Of a DNA stretch of 6,363 nt, positions 5,789 through 6,363 are shown one piece after another. The notes under the pieces were generated by a model. The model was not told where the DNA came from. It was given only the letters and a program-made list of their open reading frames with translations, and made no database searches. The position numbers and the translations under genes were made by a program. The DNA is from an uncultured Lachnospiraceae bacterium (GTDB lineage: Bacteria; Bacillota; Clostridia; Lachnospirales; Lachnospiraceae), in NCBI GenBank assembly GCA_902796695.1, contig CADBQE010000160.1, positions 1-6,363 of the forward strand, given 5' to 3'. The stretch's first letter is position 1; the number at the start of each line of letters is the position of its first letter.

Positions 5789-5806
5789 CTCCGGCGGAAG
5801 CCGGGG
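5789..5806 (+). promoter_or_regulatory. Short GNRA-capped hairpin in the hutU leader
   Basis: CTCCGGC (5789-5795) pairs with GCCGGGG (5800-5806), including one T-G wobble, and closes on GGAA, a GNRA tetraloop. The hairpin ends about 10 bases before the AAGGAAGGA ribosome site (5817-5825). It could stabilise the 5' end or bind a regulator; with no T-run it is not a terminator. Chance cannot be excluded. Confidence 0.4.
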
Positions 5807-5831
5807 AATTCAGAAAAAGGAAGGATAGAAC

Positions 5832-6363
5832 ATGATTGCAACAGAAGATGCCATGGTGATCAAACTGGACTATGAACTGCCGGCTTATCCGGCCATGAGT
5901 GACAAATACCGCCGGGCGCCGCGCCGCGAGGCGAAGCTGTCGGAAAATGATAAGATCCTAGCCATCCGCAACGCGCTGCGCTACATCCACCCGGACCACC
6001 ACGCGCAGATGGCGGAGGAATTCGCGAAGGAACTGGAAGAGCGCGGCCGCATTTACGGCTATCGCTTCCGTCCGGAGGGCGCGCTGCACGGAAAACCCAT
6101 TGACGAATACAAAGGCAAATGCATCGAAGGCAAGGCCATCCAGGTCATGATCGACAACAACCTGGATTTCGACGTGGCCCTGTACCCCTACGAACTGACC
6201 ACCTACGGCGAGACCGGCCAGGTGTGCCAGAACTGGATGCAGTACCGCCTGATCAAAAAATATCTGGAAGAACTGACGGACGAGCAGACCCTGGTCGTCA
6301 TGAGCGGCCATCCGCTCGGCCTGTTCCGCTCTCACAAAATGGCGCCCCGCGTGATCATCACCA
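5832..6363 (+). CDS. hutU: Urocanate hydratase, long UROC1-like form (5' part)
   Basis: Only the first 177 residues are present; the frame stays open to the window end. Urocanate hydratase uses tightly bound NAD+ to convert urocanate to 4-imidazolone-5-propionate, the second step of histidine breakdown. Recognisable blocks are IRNALRYIHP (45-54), IYGYRFRPEG (74-83), MIDNNLD (106-112), YGETGQVCQNW (125-135) and SGHPLGLF (158-165). The NALRY and YRF blocks before MIDNNLD resemble the longer animal-type enzyme (UROC1, about 675 residues) rather than the roughly 555-residue Bacillus/Pseudomonas HutU, which begins close to the NNLDP block. The usual YGG is YGE here (Glu127). The start has AAGGAAGGA (5817-5825) 6 bases upstream and follows a clear promoter. 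It diverges from the ftcD-fchA operon. Confidence 0.93.
   Translation, partial: MIATEDAMVIKLDYELPAYPAMSDKYRRAPRREAKLSENDKILAIRNALRYIHPDHHAQMAEEFAKELEERGRIYGYRFRPEGALHGKPIDEYKGKCIEGKAIQVMIDNNLDFDVALYPYELTTYGETGQVCQNWMQYRLIKKYLEELTDEQTLVVMSGHPLGLFRSHKMAPRVIIT

Noticed and set aside
5605..5841. N-terminal extension of the phosphatase to an ATG at 5841
   Set aside because: It would run across the promoter region and overlap the hutU start; the internal ATG at 5604 has a strong GGAGG site and the extra residues are not protein-like.
5958..6335. Minus-strand 125-codon open frame opposite hutU
   Set aside because: It is antisense to residues that match urocanate hydratase and has no start signals.

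Overview
The window looks like a chromosomal segment of a GC-rich (about 60% by eye) Gram-positive bacterium, most likely a Clostridia-type Firmicute. The grounds are strong AGGAGG-like ribosome sites, sigma-A promoters with extended -10 elements, a split formiminotransferase/cyclodeaminase pair, a long UROC1-like urocanase, and GGGGACGGTTCC-type palindromic repeats. No plasmid, phage or insertion-sequence genes are visible.

Left region (1 to about 2890, minus strand): a two-gene unit made of an ECF-like sigma factor (2073-2666) and a membrane-anchored YfbK-like von Willebrand factor A protein (118-2076), joined by a 4-base ATGA overlap. A good promoter at 2859-2887 predicts a leader of about 185 nt. 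Three hairpin-forming palindromic repeats lie in that leader, spaced by two 14-nt T-rich gaps. The same repeat, as an inverted pair resembling a REPIN, lies beyond the 3' end of the unit at 1-47. A stretch of 22 bases is identical between the two places, so related repeats bracket the unit.

Middle (about 2888-3094): a gene-free stretch ending in a strong hairpin with T-runs on both sides, which terminates the minus-strand operon to its right.

Right region (3095-6363): histidine degradation genes. On the minus strand, a promoter at 5636-5664 drives a PAP2-family membrane phosphatase (4654-5604), glutamate formimidoyltransferase ftcD (3738-4652) and a formiminotetrahydrofolate cyclodeaminase/cyclohydrolase fchA (3095-3724), tightly packed. 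Divergently on the plus strand, a TTGCGG-N17-TATAGT promoter drives urocanate hydratase hutU (5832 to beyond the window end).

Together hutU, FtcD and FchA cover urocanate to imidazolonepropionate, and formiminoglutamate to glutamate plus methenyl-tetrahydrofolate. The lyase (HutH) and imidazolonepropionase (HutI) are not in the window and may lie downstream of hutU. The phosphatase has no obvious place in the pathway.

The less ordinary parts are the tandem palindromic repeats in the sigma-factor leader, their recurrence as a REPIN-like pair on the other side of the unit, the proposed sigma/vWA signalling pair, and the phosphatase leading the hut operon. Nothing here proves a wholly new system.
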